Assembly: GCF_963678635.1 (NCBI RefSeq) | Contig: NC_087064.1 | Coordinates: 11,766,819 to 11,830,818 of the forward strand | Reading direction: 5' to 3' | DNA from: Symsagittifera roscoffensis | Taxonomy: Eukaryota; Xenacoelomorpha; Acoela; Convolutidae | Length of the DNA: 64,000 nt | In this document: in pieces, positions 31,375-43,799 of the stretch | Position numbering within the stretch: position 1 is the first letter of the stretch | Layout: each line of letters begins with the position of its first letter | Position numbers and translations under genes: made by a program | The notes under the pieces: generated by a model | Seen by the model: only the letters and a program-made list of their open reading frames with translations | What the model was told of the DNA's origin: nothing | Database searches by the model: none

Positions 31375-32085
31375 AGTATAATCAGTTTTTGAAAGTCTTT
31401 GTGAGTGCTAAAGATCAATCGATCATTACAATTCAATCGATGAATACGTACAAAAGCAGCCCGAAGGATACACAACAGAAAAGTAAAGGATACACAACAG
31501 AAAAAAAGAACAACACTTTTTAAATAGAAAACAATTGAAGACAACACTGCAGTAAGTGCAAACATTGACTAAAGATTTCTTTCAAGTTGCACAAAAACGC
31601 CACTTTGAAGTGCAGAACAAATTTGGTATTCAAAAAAAACGTTTTCTTCAAAAAAAAATATAAAGCATAACGCAGTCCCGAAGACCCGAACCGTGTATTT
31701 TTTCGAGAGAGTTCTTATTCATTTCGTTTTAGTTCGTAATTTTTTCGAGACAGACTTCATTTCGTTTTTGCATATTTTTCAAGTCTCACGCAATGAAGTT
31801 TTGAACCAAAAAATTAATATTTAGTTTTGTCAATAAATTGTTTGTTAAGTTTACCAATTCTTAGATTCATCTGATTGTATAAAATGTGCGAGACTTTTTT
31901 CCCTCGGGGTCTCAAGTAGGTGCGGATCTGGGTTTTTCTTAAGAGAGGCATGTCGATTTTTTGACGACTTTTCTTGCGAAAACTTCGTCAACTTTTCTTA
32001 AGATCCAATCGCCTCACCAAACGCTATACAATCCAACTTTGGCCGACAAAAACGCGTTTTTTTGCCACATGTTTCCTCCAATTTT
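31375..32085 (+). repeat. Direct repeat B, copy 2
   Basis: Second copy, about 1335-1385 bp downstream of the first, with an internal 20-bp duplication (AAAGGATACACAACAGAAAA region near 31450-31500). Confidence 0.85.
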
Positions 32086-32299
32086 GATTTAACACGTGAA
32101 CAAAAAGGATTTTTATCTCTAATGACTTATCTTGTTTTTTTTGCATACTTTTCCCAGTGATAACAACTACAAACACTAACTAAACTTTTGGTAAACTATC
32201 AGCAACATCGATCTCAAAAACGTTTTCAAAAAAATCTCTCGCCTTTCATCGATCCACAACATTGGTGTTCCTACTGGAATTCTGAAACGACGAACCTTA

Positions 32300-35200
32300 A
32301 TAATTGATTAGATTTTTTGAAACTGAAGAGGCAATTGCTTGGCTGGTTGCTTTTCTTGGGAGAGCACTGTCAGAGAAGAAAAGCGACCAGGTCGCAGAGG
32401 GAACACATCCCGCAGACCTTCAAAGGGCGAATTTTTTTCCTCCGTCAATGTGGAGTGCGAGCAATCTTGTAGTTGAAGAGACTTGTTTCGCCAAAAAAAA
32501 CCCTCTGCAAGATGATGTTCAATGAAATCCACACTGTGCTACGAGACTACTGCAGACCCAGAGCACATTTGGTCGTTGCTGAACGAGCCAAAATCATAAT
32601 GACAGTTCGGAATCAAAGAGAGTCTGACGACGACTTTCTTGAAAGACTTCAAGAATCTGCTGGGTATTATAAATGTTCTGAACTTAAAAAAAACGCTTAA
32701 GCGGAAGACGAGATGATTCGAAAGATTTTTATCTCGGGGTTGAGATCAGCAGACTCTTAACTCAAACTGCTTGAATTAAGTAGACTTAAAACACAGTTTA
32801 AATCTGACAGATATGAAAACTGTTTTACTGTTTAGCTTTCAAGCACAGCATTTTACTGGAACATGCAAGGTTAACATAGAGAAAAAATTGCAAAAAATTC
32901 AAGTCAACCTTCAGAAAACCAAAACATTTTGAAAAAGCTTACAATGGAAGTAAATCGGAACGTACAAACTTCAAGGTGAAACAGCCCGAAGATAAATGTT
33001 GTTTTTCAACGGGTAAGAGATTTAACTCATGGGGTACGTTAGGTCCGTTTGCAATAAAAGTGTCGAAGTAAATTAAGCAACAACAGGATTGAACGAGTAA
33101 GCCGTCATGTTGATGGGGGTTAGTTCTCAGAGGGGAATTAGAAAGTTCTGAGAAGGGAACTAAAAAAATATATGTTTTTTTTGCAATCGGCATGGCCATC
33201 GTATGGGAAAGTGCCGTCCACTGAGAGAAAAAGCAAATAGATACAGGTGCTGATACAACAGTGATATCGTCGAGTTTCTGGGAGAAACCTGGGAGACCAA
33301 ATCTAGAAGGAACTGCTCTGACTCTAGAAGCATACAAAGGACGCAAATTCTACTTCAATGGAATAGCAGTTTGTGAACTGACATGGAATGATCGAATCTA
33401 CTTCTGGTAGTTAAACGATCGAACAAGAACTTCGGAATCCTTGGAAGCGATCTCTTACCAAGTTATTGTTCGATACAAAGGCTCTCAGGGATATTGTCGA
33501 GAGTCGAAGAATATAATACAAGGCCCAGTTGAAATTGAAGCATGGAGCTCAACCACTTTTCTGCAAAGCACGCAAAATTCCGTTGCCGATGCAAGAGACA
33601 TCAAAAGCAAAGCTACTGGAGATGATGAGTCAAGACGCCCTCGAGCAAGTGCAGCCCGGAGGAACTACCAACACGTCACCAGCTGTGTTACAGAAAAGGT
33701 GACCTCAGACTTCGTGCCGACTACAAAATTCCTCTCAATGTCAAAATAATGGACGAAGACTGCCCATTACCTGACATGGAGACAAATTTCAACAATTTTT
33801 ATGAAGCCAAGTTCTTCGGCAAAATTGACTTCTCAGACGCTTACCAACAAATCGAACTAGATGATGAAGCAAAAGAAGTGTCCAGAATTAACAACCAACA
33901 GAGGCTCTTCAAGATATATTGACTACCTCAAGGGCTGAAGAACTCTTCCACAATATTTCAAAACTGCACGAATACACTCAAATGAATCAGAGTCGTTATT
34001 ACCTTCCAAGAGGAACTACTTGTCTACGGAACATCACGTGAGCAATACGAAAAGCGTATGACGGCAGTCATAGGACGACTCACAGAGAAAAAATATTAAC
34101 CGTCATGGAGACCAAGTCAATCTCGAAACTACTCTAAACTGTTGCATTTTTAGGCGAATCACTTTCAACTGATGGATTCAAGCCTGATAATAGGCTTGTT
34201 GTGAAGAATGCAAGCACCAAGATACATGCGAATCACAAAAAAATTCAATCATTTTGCGGACTGGCAAACAAACTTCTACGGACGAATGATTCTGTTTTTT
34301 TTTGCCACCAAGATGCTCCCAACCAATGACTTACGGAGTCAAGACTTCGAATGGACAGACCAAAACAACAAACGTTTCAGAGTATCAAACAATAACACTG
34401 CTCGAAACCTGTCGTGCAATCTTACTCCCTGGACAAAGAATTGTCTGTGATCACCGATGCTTCAGAGCAGGCAATTGGCGAGGATCTCTCACAAGAAGGA
34501 CATCCAGTGATCTACGTTTCAAGGAAGCTTTCATCAGTTGAGGAAACAGCATCAGCTAGAATAACCAGATGGGCTAGTGCGCTGACGGTATTGAAAAAGG
34601 TGCCAGGAGAGTAGCTCCCAGATGCGGAAACCCCTATCAGAATGCGTTTCGACGACCAGACACCAGAAGAGAAGAAAAACTGTTTCCTTGAGAATGACAC
34701 TCAGACGATCATGCTGAATGATCTCAAGCGTGACCTCCGATAGATATAATTTTTCAAGGTTTTTTCAAACTTCTCGAATTTTTTCCTTTGCAGACACGCA
34801 GACAATCAAGCTGAACGACTTCAAAAGCGACCTCCAATCGGATTGAACTTTTGATGATTGGAACGACGCTCAGAATTTGAATAACACTTCAAGAAATGAG
34901 ATGAAACGTTGATAATACGAGAAGGCATCAACTACAGGGGCGTTTTAATTTTCCTACCGCGGAGATTAAGAAGACAAATAGAGACGATGCCAACAAGACT
35001 CATCCGAGAAAACAGGCAAGAAAACGGTTCTGAAAAGTGCTGATTGGCAGACTGGTTTTTCACAAGGCGTGGAACGACATATCGAAAGATGCAAGTTCTG
35101 TCAAAGGAACAGAGCATTGCTTGAGAAAAAATTTTAATTTGGCCAGAAGCATAATTATAGGAAAGAACCTATACGGATTGGGCCCACATCAAAGAGTAAT

Positions 35201-35998
35201 GAAACTTTTTGGTTGTTTTTGGTTCAAGAAGGAGCTGGATTGAAGCATTCTTAACCAATGACAGAGTGACTCTAATTGTCAACAAAGGTCTGTTAGCAGT
35301 CTTTGCAAGATTTGGAGTACCAAAAACTCTGTTCTGTGAGAACGGCCTAAAATGGAGAAAGATGATTTCAAAACATGATGCAATTTTGAAGAAAATTTCA
35401 TTGGAACCTCCGATCTGTCATCTAAGAGCAAATGGACCAGCAAAAAGAGCAATATAGACGGTTAAACGTGCCATGAAGGCATGAGAAAATATTTATCAGT
35501 CAGTTTCATTGCGTTTCTTCTACGAGTCCTAATGACGCATATAAACACGTCCAAAGCAATGGACAAAAACCCACTAGAACTTGTTCTTGGTCAAAAAATC
35601 AGATTACCTGCGAATATTGGTTTTGAAGCATGTGAAAAATATCTTCTCAAGCCTCAAGGATAGAAAACACGGAAGCAAAGCCTGCAACTTTCATTGTTCG
35701 ACGTGGAACCAACACATCACATCGTTGATTTTACCCAATCAATCAGAACGGCCTGCTCTTGAAATGACAAACAGATTGCGAGATACAGTCAACAGATCAA
35801 AACAACAACTGGAACCATGGATATTGTCGATATTGAAAATCCAATGCAACATGAAAAGGAAAAATATCCTCCAACAACTCTAAAATATCAATCTGAACTG
35901 GTCTCAGACAAACCCGAACAATCTTGCCTGAAAATAAAAAAGAAACACTATGGAAATTCTGTACTTACAGATCTTCTAGGAAAACATGGGAGGAAGTG
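32300..35998 (+). pseudogene. Decayed Ty3/Gypsy-type gag-pol
   Basis: Pieces in several frames keep the retroelement order. Gag-like sequence lies at 32520-32830 (VRNQRESDDDFLERLQE). A protease active site lies at about 33238 (DTGADTTVIS). RT fragments at 33720-34110 include CPLPDMETNF, FGKIDFSDAYQQIELDD and a degenerate LPQGL block. RNase H at 34430-34620 has VITDASEQAIGEDLS and HPVIYVSRKLSS. Integrase remnants at 34950-35470 include VFARFGVPKTLFCENG. Many stops and frameshifts make it dead. No LTR pair was identified, though the C repeats to its right (36335, 36960) could be LTR remnants. Confidence 0.85.
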
Positions 35999-36334
35999 AT
36001 GATTTGAGAAATCATCCATGTATAAACTCTTAGTATGAAACCTAATAAGAATATGTATAAGAACTTACTTGAGAATTTGAAGCGTATTAATTTGATTCAG
36101 AAACAGTTTTACTAGTATTGCTTTATATTATCAATTGAGTTTAACCAACTGTCACATTGCGTCAACCATGATAGTGTTAACCAACAGTCACATTGTGTCT
36201 ACCAATCACAATCATGAATGCGATGATATATGAGTCGAGTTTTGTTTGGTAAAAACTTACAATAATGGCAACACATGACTATTTATGACTATTTATAAGA
36301 TTTTCAAAATAATCAAGAAGAAACAGTGGTTATT

Positions 36335-36730
36335 TTTCCAAACCCTGGTCCCTTGATAAAAAATTAGGACATCACTCACAAGTTAGAAAATTGAAGAGAT
36401 AACATTAAAGTCCTTCATCTTAGTTGTAGAAGTTCAAACAGGAAGCGAACAGAGCTCATAACTTTCGCGAAAAAAAGGGGGATAATATAATTTTTCATCC
36501 TTCAGAATTTTGGGTTACTGACTCAAACGACGAAAAACTATGGACACTAAAAAGTTTAATAATTGTCTTTTTTCGATCTGATAGATCCTCCGAGAGCAAC
36601 AAAAAGTTAAAAAGGGGCGTTGTCATGCCGGTCGTACCAACTAACCAGTAACCAAACCTACGTCAAGACCTTAACATGCTACACAAAAATCCCAAGATCT
36701 AAACAGGCTACATATAAACTTTTTTAGCTG
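36335..36730 (+). repeat. Direct repeat C, copy 1
   Basis: Contains CAAACCCTGGTCCC, GACATCACTCACAAGTT, GCGAACAGAGCTCA and TCTGATAGATCCTC in the same order as 36960-37335, 625 bp away. Moderately diverged. Confidence 0.8.
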
Positions 36731-36959
36731 CTTAAATAAACGAATCTATAGAAAAAAATTTTTTTCATTGGTTGTCACAGTTTTCCCGCATATGTAAAAC
36801 ACAGTGCCTATCTTGCACATTATAAGTTCAAATATGTTGCCTCTCAAGCAAACCAGTATTCTTATTAGTTATTTACATCGTTTTTGCTTTCTTTATCTTC
36901 AGCTCAGTTATGGCTGTTTATATGATTTCGAAAACAACTTAAAGTAAGCAAGAGAAATT

Positions 36960-37335
36960 CTTTCAAACCCTGGTCCCCTGCTGAAATATGAAGACATCAC
37001 TTATGAGTTTAAAAAAATGAAGAACTAACCTTAAAGCTCTTCATCTGAACTGTAGAAGCTTAAGCAGGAAGCGATCAGAGCTCAAAAGTTTTGTAGAAAA
37101 AAAATAGGGACTAGTACAGTTTTTTGGTTTTTCATAAACTTGGTTTAAGGACTCAAACCACAAAAAACTTTGAACACTAGACCTATCAAATTATGATTTT
37201 TTTGATTTGATAGATCCTCTCCAAAAATAGCAAAAATTTAAAAGGAGGCGGTATCATGCTGCTTTTACCAAAAAAAAACCTAAGCCCAAAGCTACGTCAA
37301 AACCTAGACATCCTACAAAAAAAAGGATAGCATCT
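36960..37335 (+). repeat. Direct repeat C, copy 2
   Basis: Second copy of repeat C. Both lie just downstream of the dead Ty3/Gypsy copy and may be a duplicated LTR remnant; this is inference. Confidence 0.8.
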
Positions 37336-38159
37336 GAATAGAAATAGAAACTCATAGAACAAAAATGAAAGAACAACATTGCTGAATGTATCGTTCAACC
37401 CAAATTAAAACAATAAGGTTAAATTTATTGAAGAACTTGCTTTATCCATAGACTATGCGCAATAATGCAATTCAAATCTGATCTTTTTATGAGACCTAAA
37501 CCTGAATTAGTTGAAAACAGATGAGAAAACTTCTCTCGACACAATTTTCATACCGTATAATCTTGACGTTGCCAACAATAAACTTAAAAACCCTAAAAGA
37601 CTCTGATGGACCATAATCTATGACTTCAGTTTGAAGGACCATTCGAGCAGCTCTTTTATTATGACTCAACGGATTAAACCGAATCACCTAGTCGCACTTT
37701 TCATATTAAGCTCAGGGTGCACAATCGGATTAAACCTATCAATTGCGCAAAATTTGACAAAAGCAATTAATCAGAAGCCCCGCCTAAAACAATATTTATA
37801 CTGAAGGATAAACCTGGAATGAATGTTGAGGACGAAAAATTTATATCACAATTGTTTTCGTCAAAAAGAGAGCGCCAAAAAAAACATCACAATTGACATA
37901 AGAAGGTCAAAAAAACAGAAAGTAACTTTTCTATTTCTAAAAATATTAATAATAAAGAATACCAAAGTAGCAAACCTCCCAAATTTTAAGTTTTTAATAC
38001 TAGGCTGTTTTTTTGACAAAAAAAGACAAAATTCCAAGCTTCTTTTAGGAAATGACAAATGACACATCTAATAAAAAAATTCAATCCAGTTTATAATTTT
38101 TCGTTCAAAGCAAAAAAAACTACTCGGCCTTATTGCAAAAAAACTCCAGGACCTCCTGA
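37336..38159. other. Intergenic; possible LINE remnant on the - strand
   Basis: Mostly unassigned. On the - strand 37687-37496 has NKRAARMVLQTEVIDYGPSE, which resembles the '(q)kRAaRiil' segment near the C-terminus of LINE reverse transcriptases. The match is short and weak. Confidence 0.3.
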
Positions 38160-38465
38160 AATTCCAGCCTGGACTCTGAAAGACGGTTGAAATAAAAATT
38201 ATACGCACCTAAATGAGATTGTGAAAAACGATTCGTTTCCGGAGCAACTTTACAAAGCATTCGTCATGCCAATTTTAATAACCGGAGCATTATCAAAAAA
38301 ACTTGAAAACTTCTTTAAAGACAAATAAATGAGTATATACAATCAAACAACCTCCGAAGTAACAAACAACTTTGGTTTCGATTGTCTTATTCAACTATTG
38401 ACGTTATCTTACACAGAATCATTTGGAAAAGAGACTGAAAACAACAAATTTTTGTTGTTTACTCA
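38160..38465 (+). pseudogene. Old LINE, left fragment
   Basis: The + strand reads LNEIVKNDSFPEQLYKAFVM then PILI, LINE-type sequence expected just upstream of the RT core, with stops. It ends exactly where the younger LINE's microsatellite tail starts and seems to continue at 42235. Confidence 0.5.
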
Positions 38466-38466
38466 T

Positions 38467-38521
<55 letters not shown>
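38466..38521. repeat. (TAG)n microsatellite forming the LINE 3' tail
   Basis: About 18 TAG triplets with one TAT interruption on the + strand, (CTA)n on the LINE strand. It lies directly after the LINE 3' UTR, where I/CR1/L2-like elements often have short simple-repeat tails. Confidence 0.92.
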
Positions 38522-38522
<1 letters not shown>

Positions 38523-38574
38523 ATATGAATTCTGTCGTTCACGCAAGGGGTTTGGACCCCTTCAGTTTCTCGTT

Positions 38575-40695
38575 TCATAAAACAGTTCTCTTTCTGCAAT
38601 TGTTCGCCGTACAATCGCACGCTAATTTACAAGTGCACTTGTCGTTCTCGTTGTATTGCTCGAATTTCGACCAGAAGAGTTTTAGAAGTCGTTGTTTCAA
38701 GCCAATCCCTTCTCTTAAATCAATTCTTAACACATTCGCAAGTCGACAGGTTTGGTACATGAAGTTCTGTTTGCATTTGGCTTTCATTCGACGTCTCAAC
38801 TGAAACAAATTGGCGTGCGAGAACTTTGTGGAATATGGTATGTCTAGATTAAATGCCTCATAAAGTCCCAAAATCAGTTTTGAAAGCAACAGCACCTTGT
38901 TTAGCTGAACATACATTGGCAAAGGAAGAATCCCTAGTACTTTCAAGTTTTCTTTGTATGAGACACTATCAACGCAAATCCATTTTACTGCTCTTCGCTG
39001 AATTGTCTCTAATTCGGACATTACGTACTTATTTAAATCGAAACACGGACTTGCGTAAAGAATCACGGGGATTATCATGTATTTGAACAAATTCAGTTTT
39101 GCTACTCTGTTTAAATTCGATATGTTTCTTTTGATCGCGAAAAAATTTTTTATTTGCTTCTAAGCATGCTTTGTCAATGTGTAGATTCCAGCTCATGTCA
39201 CTTGAAATTATAACCCCTAGATCTTTCTGAGTGTCCACTAATTTAATTTCCGTATTGTTGAAGCAAAGTTTGTTTGAACTTTTATTAACGCTCACGTGAC
39301 TGCATTTATCACCATTGAATGGCATATTAGTTTGAACTGTCCAGTTGTATATCACATTAAGTTCATTTTAAATTCTTTTTTAGCTAAACTTACGGCTGAT
39401 GAATTTTGCATCATCGGCGAAAAGTAAAGGTGTGACATTTTGGCAAAGAGAAGGCAAGTCATTAATAAAAACTAGGAAAAAAAATGGCCCGAGGATGCTT
39501 CCTTGGGGCACTCCGCTTGTTACGGGCTTTGGATATGAGATTTCGCTATTCGCTTTGACAGATTGGGACCTGTTTGATAGATAAGATTTCAATAATTTGA
39601 TCAAATTTCTACCTACTTTGTTTTTGAAAAGCTTCATCAAGAAGATACCGTGGTCAACACGGTCGAACGCTTTACTAAAGTCCATTAAAACAGTCTCCAT
39701 ATCACTCGCTTCGTTCTGACTTTTGTAGGCTATCTGTAAGAAAACTAATAGCTGTAAGACCGTCTATTTATTCTTCCAAAACCCATGTTGTGAACTATGA
39801 AACATAGGTGATAGATGTTCGTATAATCTTCTAAATTTTATACGCTCTAATATTTTTGAAACTATACAAAGAAGGGAGACGGGTCTATAATTTTCAATGT
39901 CACTTTTATCGTCTTTTTTATCAATTGGGCTGATTATGGCTGCTTTCCAGTAGTCTGGAAAACGCCTAGTTTGGAAAATTTTAGAAAAAATTGATAGATA
40001 GAATTAGATAGAGATGATTGTGTTTTAATGAACAGTACAGGCGGTAAATCGTCGAAGCTTTTACTTTTATTCGTGTTCATAGATTGACATATTTCACGTA
40101 TCTCGAGCTCAGTATAATTATTTGTATCAAGGACTGTATTGAAATCAGGTTCGGGTGGTTCTGAAAACGTATACGAATCAATGCACACAGAAGCGAAAAA
40201 TTTCGAAAGTAATTCTGACTTTAATGGATCGGTATCGGCGGTCTCATTTTTGTACTTCATTATACTTGGTAAGCTTGACTTATGAAAAGCTTTAAAAAGT
40301 TTTCCCGTTAATCGCTCTGACGCAAGAGACTGTTCATAATCGGCTTTGTTCATTTCGGCGTTTGTTTCTGTCTGTTCAATTAAGTGCAAATTTTTTGGAT
40401 TAGACTCGGTATATTTCTTTTGAGCTGTATCTAAACGTTTAATAAGATTCGAAGTCAATTGACTTATCCAGGGCGTCAAGGATGATCTATGTTTAGTGCG
40501 CTTTGGAATACACTTTTTAATAAGCGAGGATAACCAGTTATACCAATGATTTAGTATCACATTTACATTTGACCAACAGTAAGTGTCAAAAGGGTTTTCT
40601 AGTATTTGCTCATTGTGTAAATCGTAATCACCGTTGCAATAACTAAATATGGATTTTTTAAAAAATTTACGACGCATAAGATCCGATAACTCCAC
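38575..40695 (-). pseudogene. LINE ORF2: linker, reverse transcriptase and C-terminal part (broken)
   Basis: Open pieces at 40695-39934, 39700-39380, 39355-39029 and 39090-38575 join in order with frameshifts and stops between them. The first is the endonuclease-RT linker, ending in the RT fingers (NTNKSKSFDDLPPVLF). The second has the RT core: the first catalytic Asp in [13 protein letters not shown], the [10 protein letters not shown] motif, and FADD. The third and fourth hold the thumb region (DTQKDLGVIIS) and the C-terminal LQ/IQRRAVKWI-type helix, ending with a Cys-rich segment (CTCKLACDC). No full-length product is possible without repair. Confidence 0.88.
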
Positions 40696-40729
40696 GTTGA
40701 AAGAGGTTTCGACCGGATAATGTTTTTAA

Positions 40730-41410
40730 AGTTTTCCCAATATATCGTTATTGTCTAAGGTATGAACATCTGTTACATGGATTTTATTGCTGGTGAGGAT
40801 CAATGGAGAGTACCAGTTGAGGCAGTATTAAACTTAACATTTTGATAAACTTCAAGATTCTCTATTTCTTCCAAAAATGATATTTCCGTTTCTTTAGTTG
40901 ATGACATGTTGCACCAATTTATTGAGGGGTAATTGAAGTCACCATAAACAAGCAAATCACAGTTCTTCCGCAATTCATTTATGTCTTTAAACAGATTATT
41001 TAATTCACTTGGTTTCAGAGCATATTTGCTATTGGCAGGCGGTATACAATAAGAGACAAAAAGCTATTTCCGTTTATCTAGCTTAATGTAACATGCTACT
41101 GCCGCTCCGTTGGTACTAAAACTAAAATTTGCAGGTTCTGACATTAAGACTGACTTTACGCCATTTAATGTTCCACCGTGAGATGTTGATTGCAGCGAAG
41201 ATGTTCTGTTTGATAGAAAAGAGTTGTAATTTCCAAGAAAAATCTCGGATTTGCAGATTTCATTTGTAAGCCATGTTTCAGACAGGCAAATAACAAAATT
41301 CTTTAAAATTATACTGTTCGAAAAAGTTCGTCTTCTTTCTAGTTTGAATAAATTTCTTACATTGTAACAAAGTGCTCTTAATTCACCGGTTTTGTTTGGT
41401 AGTCATTCAG
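40730..41410 (-). pseudogene. LINE ORF2 endonuclease domain (broken)
   Basis: The - strand holds CLSETWLTNE, LFVSYCIPPANSKYALKPSE, YGDFNYPSINWCN and a final STGTL-like block, the SET, GDFN and C-terminal motifs of exonuclease-endonuclease-phosphatase-type LINE endonucleases. In-frame stops (for example after KLDKRK and TGTLH) interrupt it. Confidence 0.8.
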
Positions 41411-41416
41411 TGCAAT

Positions 41417-42216
41417 TTACTGCTTGGTTTTCAGATTTAATATGTTATTTCTGATTTTTATATCCTTTGCTTTGTTTCCGCTTTCGAGTAGTTCGCGTCT
41501 TTTCTTTAACAAGTTTCGTTCCCTTTCTTGGTCCTCTTTATTTGAGGATTTTGATACAAAAGCTGAGTATTTGTTTCGTTTGATTTTTGGTTCGTAATTT
41601 TTCAACATGGTTTCACGCGCAAATACTCTATCTGCCGTAATAACATTTCGAAACTTCACCAAAATCTGTCTGGGTCTTTTATTAGTTGCGTTAAATTTTC
41701 CGGGTCTGCGGAAAGAAGAAATTTTCTCTGCATTTGCACCAAGAAATTTCATTGTATCGCTTATCATTGTTTCATCGTGCTCAAAAATATTCGATTCATC
41801 AATTTTGCTGTCAGTACCCATGCTATTTTCCAGCATTCCATTAGAATATCGGAACTAGATTTAACGACACTAGAATACTTAGCTTCCAGTTGGGGAGGAG
41901 AAGGATTGCACGTAGGCCGAGATTTTATGATCTCCAAGGACTCTTTGATGTCCTCAATGCCTTTTGACAGCTCGCCCACATCCACAGTAGATTTTGGACG
42001 AATATTAGCATTTAGGCACACATTGCACAGAAACTTTACATTTGCGGTCCTCTCCAGAAATTTGAAGATATCATGATAGTATCCCATACACGAGCTATGC
42101 GTCCACTTTTTGCAGCCCTCGCACATCAGCCAGTCCTCCCCCACTGACTTGGAAAACATGGTGCAACTTTCTTGATTTTTAGAGGTCAATCTTGACCTCG
42201 TCGTAGCACCAGACAT
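41417..42216 (-). pseudogene. LINE ORF1 with PHD-like zinc finger (one frameshift)
   Basis: From 42216 on the - strand, ATG starts MSGATTRSRL. A PHD-like finger with the core GEDWLMCEGCKKWTHSSCMG and a later CNVCLN follows. Near 41835 the frame shifts; the second part has a conserved 'RPRQILVKFRNVITADRVF' block typical of LINE ORF1 nucleic-acid-binding domains, then a charged helix, and stops at 41417. The product would bind element RNA. The clade is uncertain. Confidence 0.8.
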
Positions 42217-42234
42217 TTAATATGAAAAAGACTA

Positions 42235-43260
42235 TTTAATAAGTTTATCCAATTACTAGATCTATCAAAAACTTTTGATTTCTCTGATCATGGATCTCTA
42301 CAACAAAAACTGAATCTATTTAATTTTTCAGAAAGTGCTATAACTATATTGATCTCATTCATAAGCAACCGACAGAAAAATACTATTGTAAATAACATCG
42401 AGACGAATTGGATCTCACTAAATCAGGATGCTCCACAGGGAGCTCTTATTTTCATTCTGTAGGAGAATGATCTTAATCAGAAATTCTCCAGAAAGTGTAA
42501 ATTTGTGAAATACGCCCACAATACGCTACTTTTTTTGAAAACCGCGAACTAAATTTTGCACTTCGGCAACCTGAGGAAAACTGCAAAATCATATCTAAAT
42601 ATTTCGAGTCCCACTCTCTTAAACTCAAAACTAAAAACTGAATTCTCTGTGTTCAGTCGACATTAGTCAAGAAAAAATAAAGAAAAAAATTTAATTACTT
42701 TAGTTGACAATTAAATTGAGGAAAAATCCAATGTTGAATATCTTCGGGCACATGGAAAATGGCCAGCGAAAATGGCGTGCGGAATAAAAACATTACTCAA
42801 TCAAACACCATTTCGAATAAAGAAAAGTATGCTTATGAATGCGCTAGTTATAAGTCATTTTTACTACTCAGTCATTCTTCTGAGCGGAATTTTCACAAAT
42901 CTAACCATATCACTCGAAAAACAAGTAAGTTGGGCTACAAAAACATATTGCAAATGCGCAAAATATAACTCATCTTCAGACTTGAAGTTGAAACATAATA
43001 GTATGCCAGTTTCAATGTTCCTTGACTGGAAATCAGTTTGCCGCTACTGGTAAATCAAAAATAAACGACTGCCAGCTTATGAAAAAATCAAATACGAAAA
43101 TTGTCAAATCGAAAAAAACCCAAGAACAAAAAACTATACCTAGTTGAAAGATATAATGGTGAATACGTAGAAATTTTTTTTTCAAAAGATTAGTAACAAT
43201 ATGGAACAACATTCGTCAGAATTTATCCTCAGTTGACGTACTAATTTACAGAAAACAAAA
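42235..43260 (+). pseudogene. Old LINE reverse transcriptase, right fragment
   Basis: The + strand starts LLDLSKTFDFSDHGSLQQKL (RT motif with the first Asp). It continues with AITILISFISNRQKNTIVNN, a degenerate QDAPQGAL block, YAHNTLLF (ruined YADD) and a thumb/C-terminal segment (MLMNALVISHFYYSVILLSG). Many stops. Its left part lies at 38160-38465 across the younger LINE. Confidence 0.8.
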
Positions 43261-43799
43261 AGTAAGGTATGAAAATTAATTTTTATCTCTAATTAAGGAA
43301 GAATACACTGTGGTATGTGCTATTCTGCCAGATTGGCACAGCGCAACCTTCCGGCGGGACAGAAAAAGACGACTAAAGGCCTTAGCAACAAAAAAATGCT
43401 GCGAAGGAGTGTCTAGATATTCCGAAAATTTGAATTTTCAAAATTTCGATTGACGGGCCAGTATTTCTGAGAAATACAAAAAGACGGCCATTTTGAGTGG
43501 AAAGGACGATAAAGAAGAACAACGACAAATATAGTGAAAAACGGTCGTACAGGAACACGAGAAAAATGTGCCAGTCGGTCATATTCGGAAGTTTGGCCTT
43601 GAGAGAAAAAAAAACACTTGATTTTGGAGTGAAATTTAGTTTTTCAAAATTTCGAATGGAACCTGTCATGCACGATTTTCTCGCGATAACTGAAAATCAG
43701 AAAAAGAGAAGGAGAACGATCGAGTAACAATCGCGGGAAAGTTGCTAAATAAAACGGTGGGAAATTGCTATTCGCAATTTCTGTCACAATAGAACAAGA
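43261..43799. other. Unassigned sequence before the giant element
   Basis: No gene recognised. Composition changes to a more GC-balanced, CTTGAG-rich sequence at about 43.8 kb. Confidence 0.4.

Larger units (their letters stand above)
38466..42234 (-). mobile_element. LINE (non-LTR retrotransposon), near full-length, disabled
   Basis: Read on the - strand: a zinc-finger ORF1, then ORF2 with apurinic-type endonuclease (GDFNYPSINW at about 40920-40950), reverse transcriptase ([29 protein letters not shown]) and a C-terminal domain ending at 38575. A very short 3' UTR follows and then a (CTA)n tail. Domain order and the PHD-like ORF1 resemble CR1/Jockey/I-type elements; the clade was not determined. 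Several frameshifts and stops disable it. It is inserted, in opposite orientation, into an older LINE. Confidence 0.9.

Noticed and set aside
36335-37335. C repeats as the LTR pair of the dead Ty3/Gypsy copy
   Set aside because: Both copies lie on the same (right) side of the coding remains, and no matching copy was found to the left, so they cannot be its 5' and 3' LTRs. One could still be an LTR remnant.
38423-38803. 126-codon + strand ORF with poly-Ser
   Set aside because: The Ser run is the (TAG)n tail read as AGT; the rest is antisense to LINE ORF2.
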